Source: Ceratotherium simum simum
Taxonomy: Eukaryota; Chordata; Mammalia; Perissodactyla; Rhinocerotidae
DNA length: 64,000 bases
Assembly: GCF_000283155.1 (NCBI RefSeq)
Contig: NW_004454166.1
Span: 11,244,199 to 11,308,198, forward strand
Reading direction: 5' to 3'
Position 1 is the stretch's first letter. Each line of letters starts with the position of its first letter. The notes beneath the pieces are model-generated. The model saw only the letters and a list, made by a program, of their open reading frames with translations, searched no databases and was not told the origin of the DNA. This document shows positions 10,464 to 22,052 of the stretch, piece by piece. The translations under genes were made by a program, and so were the position numbers.

Positions 10464-11428
10464 AAGCACGTTTTCCTCAGGTAAACCAACTAGGTAGGCT
10501 TCCATTGGAATGTCCCAGTGGTAGAACAAATGGGCTTTTCATTCACCACTTTTAACACATAATATTTTTCAACTGTTTCTTAATGCACATATATATACAT
10601 ATATTTATGTTTTAATATTAGCAGCCAATACTGTACATTTTTATCATATTACTAAGCAAAAACTGGGTTTGAGTTTAAATTCGAAGAATCATGTAGACAT
10701 AGTCATCCCTGCAAACTCTATTTTCAATTCTTCTGCAGGATCTTGGAGCGTTGATGACTTAGCTAATAAAAATGCTGTCGGAAGTTAAAAATCGATGCTG
10801 GGGTAGTGCTACCTTTCAATAAGAGAGATCTTAAAAACACTTGACAGAACTCGGTTGCATATGACAGATATTTCCCTCTACACAAGTCACCGTTTGCAAG
10901 CAGAGAAGGAGGCAATGCAATTGCCAGAAAAGCTTCAACCCTTCTTTTCAATTTATTTGATATAAAAGAAAACATCTGGTTTAGGCATGTGTTCAGAATG
11001 CAGACTATTTGTGAGGCAGGGATGCTGGTACCTAGTAAAGACAGAAGATCTTTTTTTTCTGCTGGAACTGCCATTGGGAGGTTGCTGGCAGTTTTTAGGT
11101 TTGGGAGGCTGAGAAAGCTCTCAGAATCTTCGGAACAGATTCCTTTTGTTTTTGGAAAATTACCAGGCTTGACCCCATAGTTATATAAATATAAAGCAAG
11201 TACCCACCCATTGTCCTTGGCGATAGCAATGAAGTCACCATAAATCCGAATGCTGATGTTGCAGAGTAAGATGCCAAGTATTCTACTCAGTGATGTAAGT
11301 GGGGTATATTCAGCCAGAACCATGCCCTTGAAGACGGTGAGAAATGCTTTGCCTAAATGTGAATCTAGAGTAGGACCACGGGTATTTAAGTGGTATTTAA
11401 AGAGTAAATAACACCAACTTTGTGAAAC
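10464..11428 (-). other. Unassigned DNA with a 186-codon reading frame
   Basis: No repeat recognised. A minus-strand frame of 186 codons from ATG spans 10763-11323. Its N-terminal portion (about 50 residues, with isoleucine/leucine-rich and 'GDFIAIAKD'-like text) looks more protein-like than the rest, and a GT dinucleotide in a donor-like 'ggtgggtac' context follows it near 11203. No family is recognised; it may be chance or a decayed exon. Confidence refers to the frame being biologically meaningful. Confidence 0.2.
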
Positions 11429-11445
11429 GTGTTTTCAACTATTTG

Positions 11446-11943
11446 TTTTCTTTTATTTTTAAATAGTTTTATTGAGGTCATATTGGCTTATAACGTGTAA
11501 ATTTCAAGTGTAGATTATTATGTATCAGTTTCTGTATAGACTGCATCGTGTTCACCACCAATAGTCTAGTTTTTATCCATCACCATACATATGTGCCCCT
11601 CTAGCCCTTTTGCAACCCCCCTACTCTCTTCCCCTCTGGTAACCACTAATCTGTTCTCCTCATCCACATGTTTGTTTATCTTCCACATATCAGTGAAATT
11701 ATACCATGTTTGTCTTTCTCTATCTGGCTTATTTCGCTTAGCATAATACCCTCAAGGTCCATCCATGTCGCAAATGGGACGATTTTGTCCTTTTTTATGG
11801 CTGAGTAGTATTCCATTATATATATATATATATACCACATCTTCTTTATCCATTCATCTGTTGATGGGCACTTGGGTTGCTTCCACATCTTGGCTATTGT
11901 GAATAATGCTGCCATGAACATAAGGATGCATAAATCTCTTTGA
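11446..11943 (-). mobile_element. 5'-truncated L1 LINE with 17-bp TSD
   Basis: Antisense L1 3' end, apparently a comparatively young perissodactyl L1. Reading minus strand, the end of ORF2 is still open for about 80 codons (11676-11921), encoding the conserved C-terminal region of L1 ORF2p ([23 protein letters not shown]), then 3' UTR. Target-site duplication gtgttttcaactatttg (11429-11445) matches gtgttttcaactttttg (11944-11960) at 16 of 17 positions. A (TA)n run interrupts ORF2 near 11817-11834. Confidence 0.95.
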
Positions 11944-12049
11944 GTGTTTTCAACTTTTTGGATACAGTTAAAAAAAAGATATAATAAAAGATATTTTATG
12001 TTTCACATAGTATTCCAGTAAACAGATGCCACAAATATCTAACATAAAC

Positions 12050-12250
12050 AAAATAAGTTTCATGAAGCAATACTTATCCTTATTATGTGTAATGTTGATA
12101 TTTCTATATACTCTGTGTTATTGTTTTTAATGTTGGTCATGGCTCGTTCAATTCATATTATGACCTGTTAATGGGTCATAATCTGCAGTTGGAAAAATAT
12201 CCAGTTATTGTGGTTGCTTTATCTGGGTCTAGTGGTCAATCTGTGGAATC
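12050..12250. mobile_element. Possible hAT-type DNA transposon remnant
   Basis: 'gacctgttaatgggtcataatctgcagttggaaaaatatcc' and 'ttggtcatggctcgttcaattc' resemble the 'gggtcgcgacccacagtttgaaaaac' terminus of a common mammalian hAT-like MITE. Only one end is convincing; strand is not resolved. Confidence 0.35.
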
Positions 12251-12449
12251 CAAGATTTGGGGCCTTATGCTTTGAGGTTCGGGGACCTATAATGATGACA
12301 ATAATTTACTTTAAAACACTTCAATATAGACAGTGAAATATTATATACGTACCAGTTCATTTCAGCTTTGACTCCAGGGGCAGCTGGGGCGGCACTCTCA
12401 CCTGGAGTCCATCCGCCAGTGCTTCTGGCGCTTCTGCTGTCTGTATCTC

Positions 12450-12610
12450 AATCAATAGTCAAAGCTTTGCTAATTTGCATAGAGAATGTCAAAAATGGAT
12501 GTTTTTGTGAAAAATGGTGTCCTGTTGATCAGCATAACAAATGTCAGAACTGGGCTTTTATTAGTGAAATTAAGAGTGTTCTTTGTCAAATATATTTCAA
12601 TTAAAAAAAG
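12450..12610. promoter_or_regulatory. Candidate POU-motif noncoding element
   Basis: Repeat-free stretch with an exact octamer ATTTGCAT at 12473-12480 and a SOX/POU-like 'cataacaaatg' at 12533-12543. Complexity and motif spacing suggest a constrained noncoding sequence, but an octamer is expected by chance about twice in a window this size. Confidence 0.22.
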
Positions 12611-14334
12611 TTAAAAAAAAGAACACTTGTAATAAAAATGTTTCTAAGAATGCTAAAAAAAAGTATTCTTAATATGTGGACTGGCTAAAATATCTCTACC
12701 CTGGCACAATCATGGTATTAGAATCCAGAGAGCCCGGAAGCCTACAACCCTAGGGAGACTTGGTTGCTAAAAGGCTCTGTATGCACCACCAGTGTGTAGC
12801 CATCAATGTCGAGTATCCTTGTCTGGTACTGACTGAAAGTGTGACAGAATCCTGCCTCTGCAGTCTTGGCTTTTGTCTCCCGTGAACAGAAGTCCATGCA
12901 AGGTGTTCATCAGACCATCCCAAAGGCCAGACAGAGGCTGTGACTTCCTCCAGCTTCCAGAATAGAGAATGGGAGCTGTTTTGTACCCACTTGCTAGTGA
13001 ACATGTGTTTAGCAAATTTCTGCTCACATGGCAGAATTTGGTCTGAGACTTGCTTTCATTATAACATGGTAGCAAGGTTACGTGGGAGTGGCAAATTGTC
13101 ACCCATCCCGAACTTCTTTGGGTGACTAGTGTTATCTTTTAAAAAATAAAAAACCCTACGAGCTGTGATTACCAAATTGATTAAATCCAGGTCAAAGACC
13201 CCTTCTGCACTTGCAAATCTAAGTGGAGAGCAAGGGGTCCCGGAGAAGCAGGCCACTTTGGGGGTGAATGGCTGACAAAAACGACTGGCAGGACAGATAT
13301 GTAGAGCACGTGAGTGTTCTCTTGACTCCCAGAATTCAGTTGGTGAGGAAAGCTCAGCAGAGGAAGGGTCTTCAAAGAATGAGGACTTGGGGTCATTTTA
13401 CTTTAGATCGTAGAAGGAAATATGAACTTATTTGATAATCAGAGGCTGGTGAAGCCTGGAAATCCATAAGTCACATTTGGAGTCACAGTATATAACAAGA
13501 AGGACTTTGTTGACATTCCACTCTATTTAAACATGGGTGTTTTAGTTATGAAGTTCATTTTCTCAGGATAATATTGTGGGAAGAAAAGTGGCAGGATTCC
13601 ATTTGAGCCTAAGATATATCCACTGCTGAGTTTCAGACCTTCCTGATGAGTCAAACAAAGGGGCAGGCCATAGCCTGTCCTCACTGTCCTCACTGAATAG
13701 CCAGTGAGGAAGGGGCTTTCTGAATTATGGGGCTGTTTGGAAGAAGCTAGTGGAGATGGTTTGAAGAGTGTCCGAGAGAGATGAAGATGAAATGAAGGAT
13801 TTGGGATCTGCCTTGTATATCGCTCCCTGGCCCAGCCCATGAACTAGGTCTGATCTCTCTGGGCTGCAGGCAGAATCAAAAGGAGACATGAGGATATTGC
13901 TCCCAGTGCAGTGGACCTGGGAAATTAAGTGTAACCCAGACCAGGAGAGGGATCTTCTCTTCATTGCTATATGGATCCAACACTGAGAAGATTCAAGGGA
14001 GTGCAGAGCCACTTGGGAGCTAGAGAGTCGGGGTCTGGACCTTGGGTATCACTTGGAGAGCAGAGACATCAGCATTGTCACCCAGGGCCCTGGCGACAGT
14101 GACAGTACCACTGGCATGACCACTGAGGGGCTTTTCCGTTGGTGGACACTGACTGTGTAAGCCAGAGAGGAAGAATTCGAGATCAGTGTTTATAGACTCA
14201 TGCAGTTTGGAGCAAGAGCCAAAAAAGTTTGGTTATGACCCACACTAAGCTCTATTGTTCCTATTTGAGCAGGTAAGACTTGAGGACTGAATTTGGGAAT
14301 CTCTTTAGAATTGTGATGATTCTGGTTTCTACTT
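12611..14334. other. Unassigned intergenic DNA
   Basis: About 1.7 kb of mid-GC sequence with no repeat I can name. Several frames of 60-105 codons occur on the minus strand (for example 13523-13840) without protein-like features. Confidence 0.45.
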
Positions 14335-14645
14335 CAAAAATAGAGCCTGAGACAAGGGCTTGCATGCAGTTTATTTGGGAAATGATCCAGGAAAGTGAGG
14401 CCAAGAGGGAACAGCAATACAAGAGGATATTAAGTTGGTCACTGCTGTGTCACTAGGGCGACCCACTAAGACCTTCTGAAGAGGCATATAGACTACGCCT
14501 CATTTATCTACCAGCTCTCATCCGCCATTAGAAAAGGGATGTCCCATTGGGCTTTAACTCCCTGCCCTTTTAGGTTGCGCATGCCTGAGTGGGTTTCCAC
14601 AGCCATACTCACAGCACAGCATTAGAGAAGTCCCAGGGCAGGAAG
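14335..14645. mobile_element. Possible old LTR-like dispersed repeat
   Basis: 'gcctgagacaagggcttgcatgcagtttatttgggaaatgatccagg' resembles the start of a dispersed mammalian LTR-like repeat that I cannot name. No ends or duplication visible. Confidence 0.3.
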
Positions 14646-15689
14646 ACGTGATGCAGATGAAGTGAGGCACTGTCAGAATATATTTGCACAAAGCTAGTTG
14701 CTACAACAGTGGCTCGAGTCGAATGTGGGCTGAGAAGATGCGAGGATGTGAAATGGCACACACAAAGTGTCTGATACAGTACATCTCTTGCACTGCTCAG
14801 ATCCACTCTTGCCCTACATTAAGTCCCATTCATCAGACAGCCTTCAATGTGGTGGCAAAAGACTTAACACAGGAGGCTTCCTGGAAAAAGCTATAGTCCC
14901 TACTGCTGCAACTGGTGTTGCAGGAAGGGGTCTGATATAGTCGGTGTGCTACCAGGTCCCTGGCTGATACCTTCCTCATACCTTCACAAGAAAGGGAATT
15001 ATCAGTTATGAGAGTTGCAATTCAGTTTCAAGTAATAGGTAACTGACCTAAAGTGGTTTAAACTGAAAGGGGAATTTACTGGCTCATATAACTGACCAGT
15101 CCAACAATAGATGTGGTTTCAGATAGGGCTTGATGCAAAATGTATGTGGTATTGTTGCCACAGAACAGAAGGCATTGATGCAGGGCAGGAAAAAAATATG
15201 TGTATATTACTTCAATATTTGAATGTTTGCAAATAAATGAAAAAAAAATAGCATTTTTACTCGCATTTCCCTAACCACTGTTGATCTAGTGGTTGAACTG
15301 GTATTTGAACACAAGTCAGTTGACCCAGAAATTCATATTCTTTTACCAACACCTACACTATATCCTTCACATCAGCTCCATTTGGAATCCTGAACTAGAA
15401 AAAGGCAAGAAAGAAATAAAACAGTGTCTATAAGATCTATGAAGATGACGAAAAGTTTAGAAATTCTGCCTGGGAAAACTTAATGGAAATGAAGACTGTT
15501 TTTCTCATTGCTAAACTTGAAAAGGCTATGAAATAATGTAACTTCTCAAAAACCTTTAAGGGTTTAACTGTTGCCTTTTATTAAGGGAGAATCATGGAAA
15601 GATTCTGACCAGCTGGCAGAAGAGGAAAGGGATTGAATTGAAGCCAGAGGGAATCAGCTTAGTCACAACAATTACATTTCTCAATAGAA
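14646..15689. other. Mostly unassigned; repeat-like pieces
   Basis: 15010-15140 ('ggtttaaactgaaaggggaatttactggctcatataactgacc') resembles a dispersed mammalian repeat of uncertain class. 15280-15365 has a weak MIR-like end. The rest is unassigned. Confidence 0.35.
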
Positions 15690-16315
15690 AAGGTACAACA
15701 CAGGAATGGGTGTGGTAGACAGATGTTGTTTGTCTACCATGCATCCTCCCCAGTTCATGCAGTCCTGTTGGAACTGTGAATAACGATGCTACCCTTCTCC
15801 CAACTTGAGTGGTCATGTGGCCCAGGCTAACCAATCAATATGTTCATCTCTCTGGTCATGGTGGATGGTTTACAGATGGGCATGTGATATAAGCAGAGCC
15901 ATGATTAGTGAAATAGAAATAGAAAACATATAATATATTTAAGGATATTTAAGGATCTACACCCAGACCACCAAAAAAAGAGGGAAAGGAAAAGCAGAAA
16001 ACAAAATAGAAATAATATCAGTTACCATGTGATTTTTGTAGTAAATGATAGACTCTGATATGCAATAGTGCAATTTTCCTTGCTAGTCCTGCAATGCAGG
16101 TCTGCGTGGAGTCCTCCCTAGGACTTTTCTGCCAGGGTCATCAGAATACCTCTTTTCCATTGGGGTTGATAGCCTGGCATCCGAAGCCAGCGGCATCCCT
16201 GAATTTCCAAGTCATGTGGAAATAAGTTTCTATTTCCAATAAGTTTCTATTTTGCCTGAGCTGATTTGTTCAGATTTCTGTTTTCCAATAAGAAGTTTTT
16301 AACCAATATACTAGC
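15690..16315 (+). mobile_element. Possible ancient LTR (ERVL-like)
   Basis: The left part contains 'gtggtcatgtggcccaggctaaccaatca', and the right part 'aataagtttctattttgcctgagctgatttg'. These resemble the U3 and polyadenylation/R portions of an old mammalian LTR. Heavily diverged; boundaries and family uncertain. Confidence 0.35.
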
Positions 16316-16940
16316 TCACTCTCAAGTCTGTTGTAGCTCTTTCTTCTGAGTCTATTTATGTGAGATGCCTTGTGTGCAGAAGGAGGATGGCCAGTGGACA
16401 CTCTAGAGATGGGTCCCTTCTCACCAGGGATCCCATGGTGAGTAAAATGGAAAGGAAAAGCAATGCAGGACCAGTGTAATTCTCCCTTCAGATTCTGGGA
16501 AGTGTGTTCATTGCCCCATGTTCCTTAAATATGATTCCAGAACTCACAGCTGAGAGACGTTTAAGTGATTTATAATGTGTTTAAACGTCTAACAGAGAAA
16601 GCTATAATCCTTTCTCCTTTGTTGCATAAGAAATGAAAAGTTGATTCCTATTTACAATCATTCACACTAACCAGATTCTGGGCCAAGTGTCAACTGTTGT
16701 GTGAAGAGCCAAAACAGTGCTTTGTAAACAGTCCTTTCTCAAACTCATCCAGCAGAGCCAATTCATCAATGAGGATATGAACTGGAAGCAAGGCTGTGAT
16801 AAGCAAAGGTAAACTGCAGCCAAATTGAAGCCTTTCGGAGACCCTTTGTAACCTGGAGTTTCAAGAGAACAGAAAAAGGAGCTGAACTGAGTCTCTGACC
16901 CTAAGATGTTTAGGTTCCATGGAGAAGAGAAATAACATCA
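16316..16940. other. Unassigned intergenic DNA
   Basis: No repeat or gene recognised in this 625-bp stretch. Confidence 0.45.
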
Positions 16941-16953
16941 AAGCCACAATGAG

Positions 16954-17395
16954 GGGCCGGCCCCGTGGCTTAGCGGTTAAATGCGCGCGCTCCGCTACNN
17001 NNNNNNNNNNNNNNNNNNNNNNNNNNNNNNNNNNNNNNNNNNNNNNNNNNNNNNNNNNNNNNNNNNNNNNNNNNNNNNNNNNNNNNNNNNNNNNNNNNNN
17101 NNNNNNNNNNNNNNNNNNNNNNNNNNNNNNNNNNNNNNNNNNNNNNNNNNNNNNNNNNNNNNNNNNNNNNNNNNNNNNNNNNNNNNNNNNNNNNNNNNNN
17201 NNNNNNNNNNNNNNNNNNNNNNNNNNNNNNNNNNNNNNNNNNNNNNNNNNNNNNNNNNNNNNNNNNNNNNNNNNNNNNNNNNNNNNNNNNNNNNNNNNNN
17301 NNNGATGTTAGCTCAGAGCCGGTCTTCCTCAGCAAAAAGAGGAGGATTAGCATGGATGATAGCTCAGGGCTGATCTTCCTCACAAAAAAAAAAAA
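16954..17395 (+). mobile_element. ERE SINE, long form, interrupted by assembly gap, with TSD
   Basis: Head present to 'cgctccgctac' at 16998, then 305 N, then the long-form tail from 17304 ('gatgttagctcagagccggtc' ... 'ctgatcttcctcac') and an A-tail. Perfect duplication aagccacaatgag at 16941-16953 and 17396-17408 shows one insertion event. It lies at the edge of an old MIR. Confidence 0.95.
16999..17303. other. Assembly gap (305 N)
   Basis: Unresolved bases inside an ERE. In the comparable copy at 39392-39686 the missing interval is about 158 bp, so the gap as written is roughly 147 bp longer than one ERE would need. Confidence 1.
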
Positions 17396-17408
17396 AAGCC
17401 ACAATGAG

Positions 17409-17645
17409 AAAGGCCACCATTTGTGGAGCTGCTTCTACACGCTAGGCACGCTGCACGTTTTATCCCACTTGATCCTCACAACTATTTTGTAAAAGAGGAG
17501 TTTTTAATCCGTAGATATTCACAGGGAGAGACTGAGGCTCAGAAATCAACGGTTGCTAGAGGTTGCATAACTGGTACATGGAGGCTCTAGGACCAAGCTC
17601 AGTGCTAGCTGGTCCAAGGCCTGTGCTCGTCTCAAAAGCCCGTGT
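17409..17645 (-). mobile_element. MIR SINE
   Basis: Antisense MIR: 'ctaggcacgctgcacg', 'atcctcacaactattttgtaa', 'gagactgaggctcagaaatc', 'ggcctgtgctcgtc'. The ERE to its left inserted at its edge. Confidence 0.85.
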
Positions 17646-18374
17646 TTTTTCCACAGCGTTATGTGGCCATCTACAGCTGTGTTTATTAACAGTTCTGCAT
17701 TTACGGCATTCTGTCAAGAACTAGACTCCCAGGCAAGTCCCCTGCAGGAATCAAATTGCACCCTCGATTATTACAGTGTTGCTGGTCTTCTCTTCCAGAA
17801 GAATGCTCTTCTAGAGTAACTGTTTACTGCCTTGAAATGCTCTCTTATAAAATCTCAGTCCAAAGGTTATGTATGTCCCAGGAAACAAATAGCTTTTTTA
17901 TTTTTTGCCACTAGCTTAACAGTGCATTACTGCCACTCACAGAAGTCATTTCCTAATCTATGGTAAAGCACATGATACACCCAATTCATATCATAGCTCT
18001 CGCCCTAATTATATGTGCCCTTCACTGAAATGTTTATATAGTTGTGATGGAATCAGTTTTATTAACTTTGCAGTATCCACAGATTTCCCCTCTCCCCCAG
18101 TCTGTCAAAGAGATCCTGTAATTAATTACTTGCCCCATTTTCCTCCTTAGGAGACATGAGAAAATAAAAGAATTCCTCTGATTGCTTTGTGCTTATTTGT
18201 GCCTCTATCAATTTGACTCCTCCCTGAGACTGAACTACCTGTGACCATTTGCAACCATCTGCTTCTATGGAGTTGCACAATAACACCTGTGAAAGCCAGC
18301 AGTACACCAGGTACAGAAGCACACGTGCCCGGTGGGGTGGCAAAGTAGGATGATTCCTGGAGCCGACCATCCCT
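17646..18374. other. Unassigned noncoding DNA
   Basis: Repeat-free 730 bp, including an AT-rich part (17860-18130) with TAATTAATTA near 18119-18128 and 'ccctaattatatg' near 18003. It could include conserved noncoding sequence; no gene seen. Confidence 0.4.
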
Positions 18375-18480
18375 TATGTATTCTTCACAGCGTTATCAGG
18401 GGGTTACATGAAACAATATACATGAAAATACTTTCTGAGCTGCAAAACACTGTGCAAATGTGAGCTGTTACAAGCAGGTG
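18375..18480 (+). mobile_element. MIR SINE fragment
   Basis: 'ggggttacatgaaacaatatacatgaaaatactttctgagctgcaaaacactgtgcaaatgtgagctgtta' matches the sense-strand MIR 3' half (the part giving 'aaagcgctttgcacagtgcc'). Confidence 0.6.
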
Positions 18481-21400
18481 GTGTGTGCAATGGAGATTAC
18501 CTTTTGCCAGGGTGTAAGCATTTCAGTTTATATAACACTTTTCAGGACCCCCAACCCCTTGTGAATATTATCCTAAGAAATAGCACTTGAAATAAAATGC
18601 ACATAAATAAACAGAGTCTAGCAAATGGAGGCACCAATTATGATGACAATGATGAAGGTCTGGAATGAGAACATCAACATTTTGACATGCCAACTCTCAA
18701 GGATGTTGCCACTGTAGTTACAACACCTTCTGAGGGGAAAATCAATTCTCAACATTAATGTTTCCCATCAGTGTTGACTGTTTGGGAGAGGGGGGAGGAA
18801 GAGTGTAACAGAAGTGGGAAAACATTTTAAAATGCGAATTTTATTTCCCATAGCAGCACATCAGAAAACTCAAATATAACTCCACAACTCTTTCAAGAGT
18901 TTCTTTTTGTTTTCCGATGGTAAAGGGAGAGAAAATAAGCTGTCATTATCAGAATGATCAAAAGCAGAGAGAAAAGAGGCAGAGGTAAGTAAAACACCAA
19001 TTACAGCGCTGCCAATCTGTGTGAGTTGGGCTCCTTCCAAACAACACTGCAAATGGATTTGAGGACATAGGGAAGGCGACGGTGGGGGTATGACGAGAGA
19101 GCTGCCAAAATACAACACAGGGAGACATAGAGAAATTGCCCCCTGGTGCTCTGGCAGCAGCTGAATCAGGCAGAGCCCCGTGCATTCCCATGCACCAATC
19201 CCATTGTGTGTGTTCACTTGCAGATTTGGCTTCTGGCTCACTCTCTTTGTTCGGGTAGCTAGGCATGAAAAAGAATCATCTGCAACCAGAGCTCAACTTA
19301 ATTCCCAATTCCTCTCTGGAAACTATCTGTTGGCATCGTGAAATGTTCTGTGTAAAAGGCCATGCTTTGGCTGGTCCAAAGAGGAATTTCAGACCTTCCA
19401 TCAGGGTCTTTGTGGATCAAGCTAAGCCAATTCTTGGAAATTGACAGAAGAGCCTGCACCTCTGGAATAATTTGTGCTGCCCCAGGATCTCACTGTTCTT
19501 GCCAATGACAAACGGGAACCCTTGACAATTTTTCCTCTCTCTCCTGGCAAATGCAATGATGGCACAGCTGTTTTCTCACTATAAAAAGACTCTCACTCCT
19601 CTCTGTCACTCCAGCCTATAGCAGAAGGTCAACTTACATTAGTGATCGAACTACCACGTGTCATATGAAGAAACACAAAAGTAATTCACCAGAAGAGGCT
19701 CTAAGATTTATAATCATTTTATCCACGTCCTAGCACCTAAATCTGAGCATTGTGCTCACTAGGTTTTGAATGAATGAGGGATAAGAAATTTGGATAAATA
19801 TTCCATTATCTGCTGTTTTCAGAAATCTTCATGCAGGATAACTTTAATCCCTGCTTTTCTCCCCTTGGATCAGGGAAGCCACTTTATCATATTACAACCG
19901 CTTTGATTTGTATCGAGTACCTATTGGGTTCAAGACACATTCAGGAGTGCTCTGAGAGACATCATAAAAACTGGAAAAAAGAATAAGTGAATAGACTTCT
20001 GGTAAACATGAAAAAGTATACACACAAATTTGCCTTTCCCTTTCCAAACCCCTCTAAAAGGACAGTAAAAATTAAAAGAAAAAATAAAATATGAACCCAC
20101 AAGAACAGAGAAAAGGAGATGACAACAGATTATAGACAGCCACAATATTTTGGAAACGACAACTCAAGGAGGGGAAGGAAAGGGGGTATGGGAGGAGGAG
20201 TCAACCAGAAGCAAACCAGTTCATGCCTCAGAATCCCCAGAAAGTCTCAGGAATTGAGGATGCCAGGTGCCCCCAAAGGCAGAAATGCTGAGTGGGTTTG
20301 AAAACAGAATAACTGATTGCAAATCTCTGTAAGGAGTGAGCAATCTCCCAGGTCCCCTCACCAGCCCTTTGTGGCCAGGCAGCCACAATCCTACCACAGT
20401 GGAACATCAGAGGGGTCCCCCCTGGACATGCTGTGCAGAGGCGTTCTGGACTTGGGAACATCAGACACAGCTGAGAATGGAGTGAGGCACCACAATCAAA
20501 TGGGGAGACTGAGTGAAAAATCACATCATAAACCCAACTCCATACCCTTCTTCATGTTAGTTCCCAGAAATATTGCCATTCAAGCTTAAAATTGCAGAAT
20601 TAGTCACAAAGAATTAGGGATAAGAATGGCACCGTCTTCTCAATAGCAACACTTGCAGCTTGATCCTGATTTACTCTCCTTCAATTGTACCCCACATACC
20701 TCCAAATACTTGGTTCCGCAGCCTTGACCTCATAATATGCTCCCACAAAATACTGATGTTTGCTTCTGTTAGTGCTTGGTATGGCATATCCACCCAGCCC
20801 CTTCTTACCAAAGAAATGGCCTTGGTTCTCAGCCTACAGAGATATTGAGGAACGGCCTCAGCAAAGGGAAAGACCAGCATGGATTGTTCCCCCCGACCCT
20901 CTGTTCTTCAGACAGCACTTTACTCTCAATTCCCTGTTCTCCTCTTGTGATTATAACCTAAAATGCAACTATGGCAGCCAATCCCAAATACATCCCTGAT
21001 TCCTGCAATGTAGCCAGAGACCGATTTCATCACTCTTTCCTTTTTCGCTGGTGATTGGAGGAACAACTGGATCGTGGGCTTGGTTTGATGAATAAATGAG
21101 TAGCCTGGTGACATCTGGAGTGGCAGCCTTCCAGACGTGCAATTGCCATAAAACTGCAGACACAAATAACGGACCTGGGGAGGAGACGCTGGGTTCAGGG
21201 ACCAGAGATTTGATATTACCTCACCAGCTGAACAGCAGCCTTGATTTCCCTTTCTTGGCTGCATTCAGGGGCTAAATGCCAACTCCTCATCAACTATGTA
21301 ATGGAGACAAGAAGACGATGCCTGGAGAGACCACCACAGTGTCTGGAGCCTGCAGCAGCTAGTATGCTTGGCACATACCCCAATCCTGTTGTTACAAGTG

Positions 21401-22052
21401 TCCTTTTAATGGAAAAAAAAAAGGAAAGGAAAGAAAGAATAATCTCGTCTTTTTAGACGGCTGATAGAGAAGACCACTTTTGCTTTCAGCAAACCAGTGG
21501 TAGAGAAAGTCAACCTACATGGTCTGAAAATGAAAATGAGAATCTCATTCTTTTATACCAGGAAGAATTTAAGGGAGACGATTTCTAGGGACTTGAACGG
21601 ATACAATTCTATCATGCTGCTGGTTCCTGATTTTGGCTTTGAACTTTGTCTCTCTGCCCCACTTGAACCTTGCCTTGGTAAGGCTGGCCCCACTTCACTC
21701 ATGAGGAGGCGATTTGCATATTTTCCAAGGTTCCAATGCTGAACGAATCAGGGAAGAGAGTGACATTAACTTAAATTTGCAATAGAGGAGAAGAAGCCAT
21801 TGAGGGAAAGAAGATAAGTTTGTTTCGGGACATAGTGAATTTGAGATACCTTCAGAACACTCAGGTGAGTTTCCTGTGAGCAGTGAAAGCGTCACAAGGT
21901 AACGAGAAAACTGGGACCTGAGCTCAGGGGATCAATTAAGTTTAGTTCAGTAGATTTGGAATTCATTTTGTTAGAGGATAAAGTTAAAACCATAATCTTA
22001 GATAAACTCATCAGAGGATGAGGTGAAGAGTTTGAAGAAAAAAAAAAGAAGG
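18481..22052. other. Long unassigned stretch
   Basis: About 3.6 kb with almost no repeat I can name, apart from a short L2-like 'gttttgaatgaatgaggg' near 19763. It has a CTCF-like site at 19135-19150 and a purine-rich run near 21411-21440. A minus-strand 123-codon frame (18870-19241) and others of 70-112 codons do not look like known proteins. The low repeat content compared with flanks makes it the best place for unseen exons or conserved noncoding DNA. Confidence 0.45.
19135..19150 (-). promoter_or_regulatory. CTCF-like motif
   Basis: Plus-strand 'attgccccctggtgct' is the reverse complement of AGCACCAGGGGGCAAT, a good match to the CTCF core (CCASYAGRKGGCRS) except the first base. It sits in repeat-poor DNA. 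Motif evidence only. Confidence 0.4.

Noticed and set aside
10155..10529. 124-codon minus-strand frame, and similar peptides at 6733, 34875, 36893, 51216 and elsewhere
   Set aside because: All are translations of the ERE SINE head and body; the repeated peptide reflects the repeat, not a gene family.
11676..11921. 81-codon frame similar to a reverse-transcriptase C-terminus
   Set aside because: It is the 3' end of a 5'-truncated L1, so not an independent gene; the same applies to 49603-49836.
16919..17404. Reading frames of 130-144 codons on both strands
   Set aside because: They run through the N gap inside an ERE; most of the supposed residues are unknown.
18870..19241. 123-codon minus-strand frame
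   Set aside because: No recognisable domain, and other frames overlap it; only weak splice-like boundaries.
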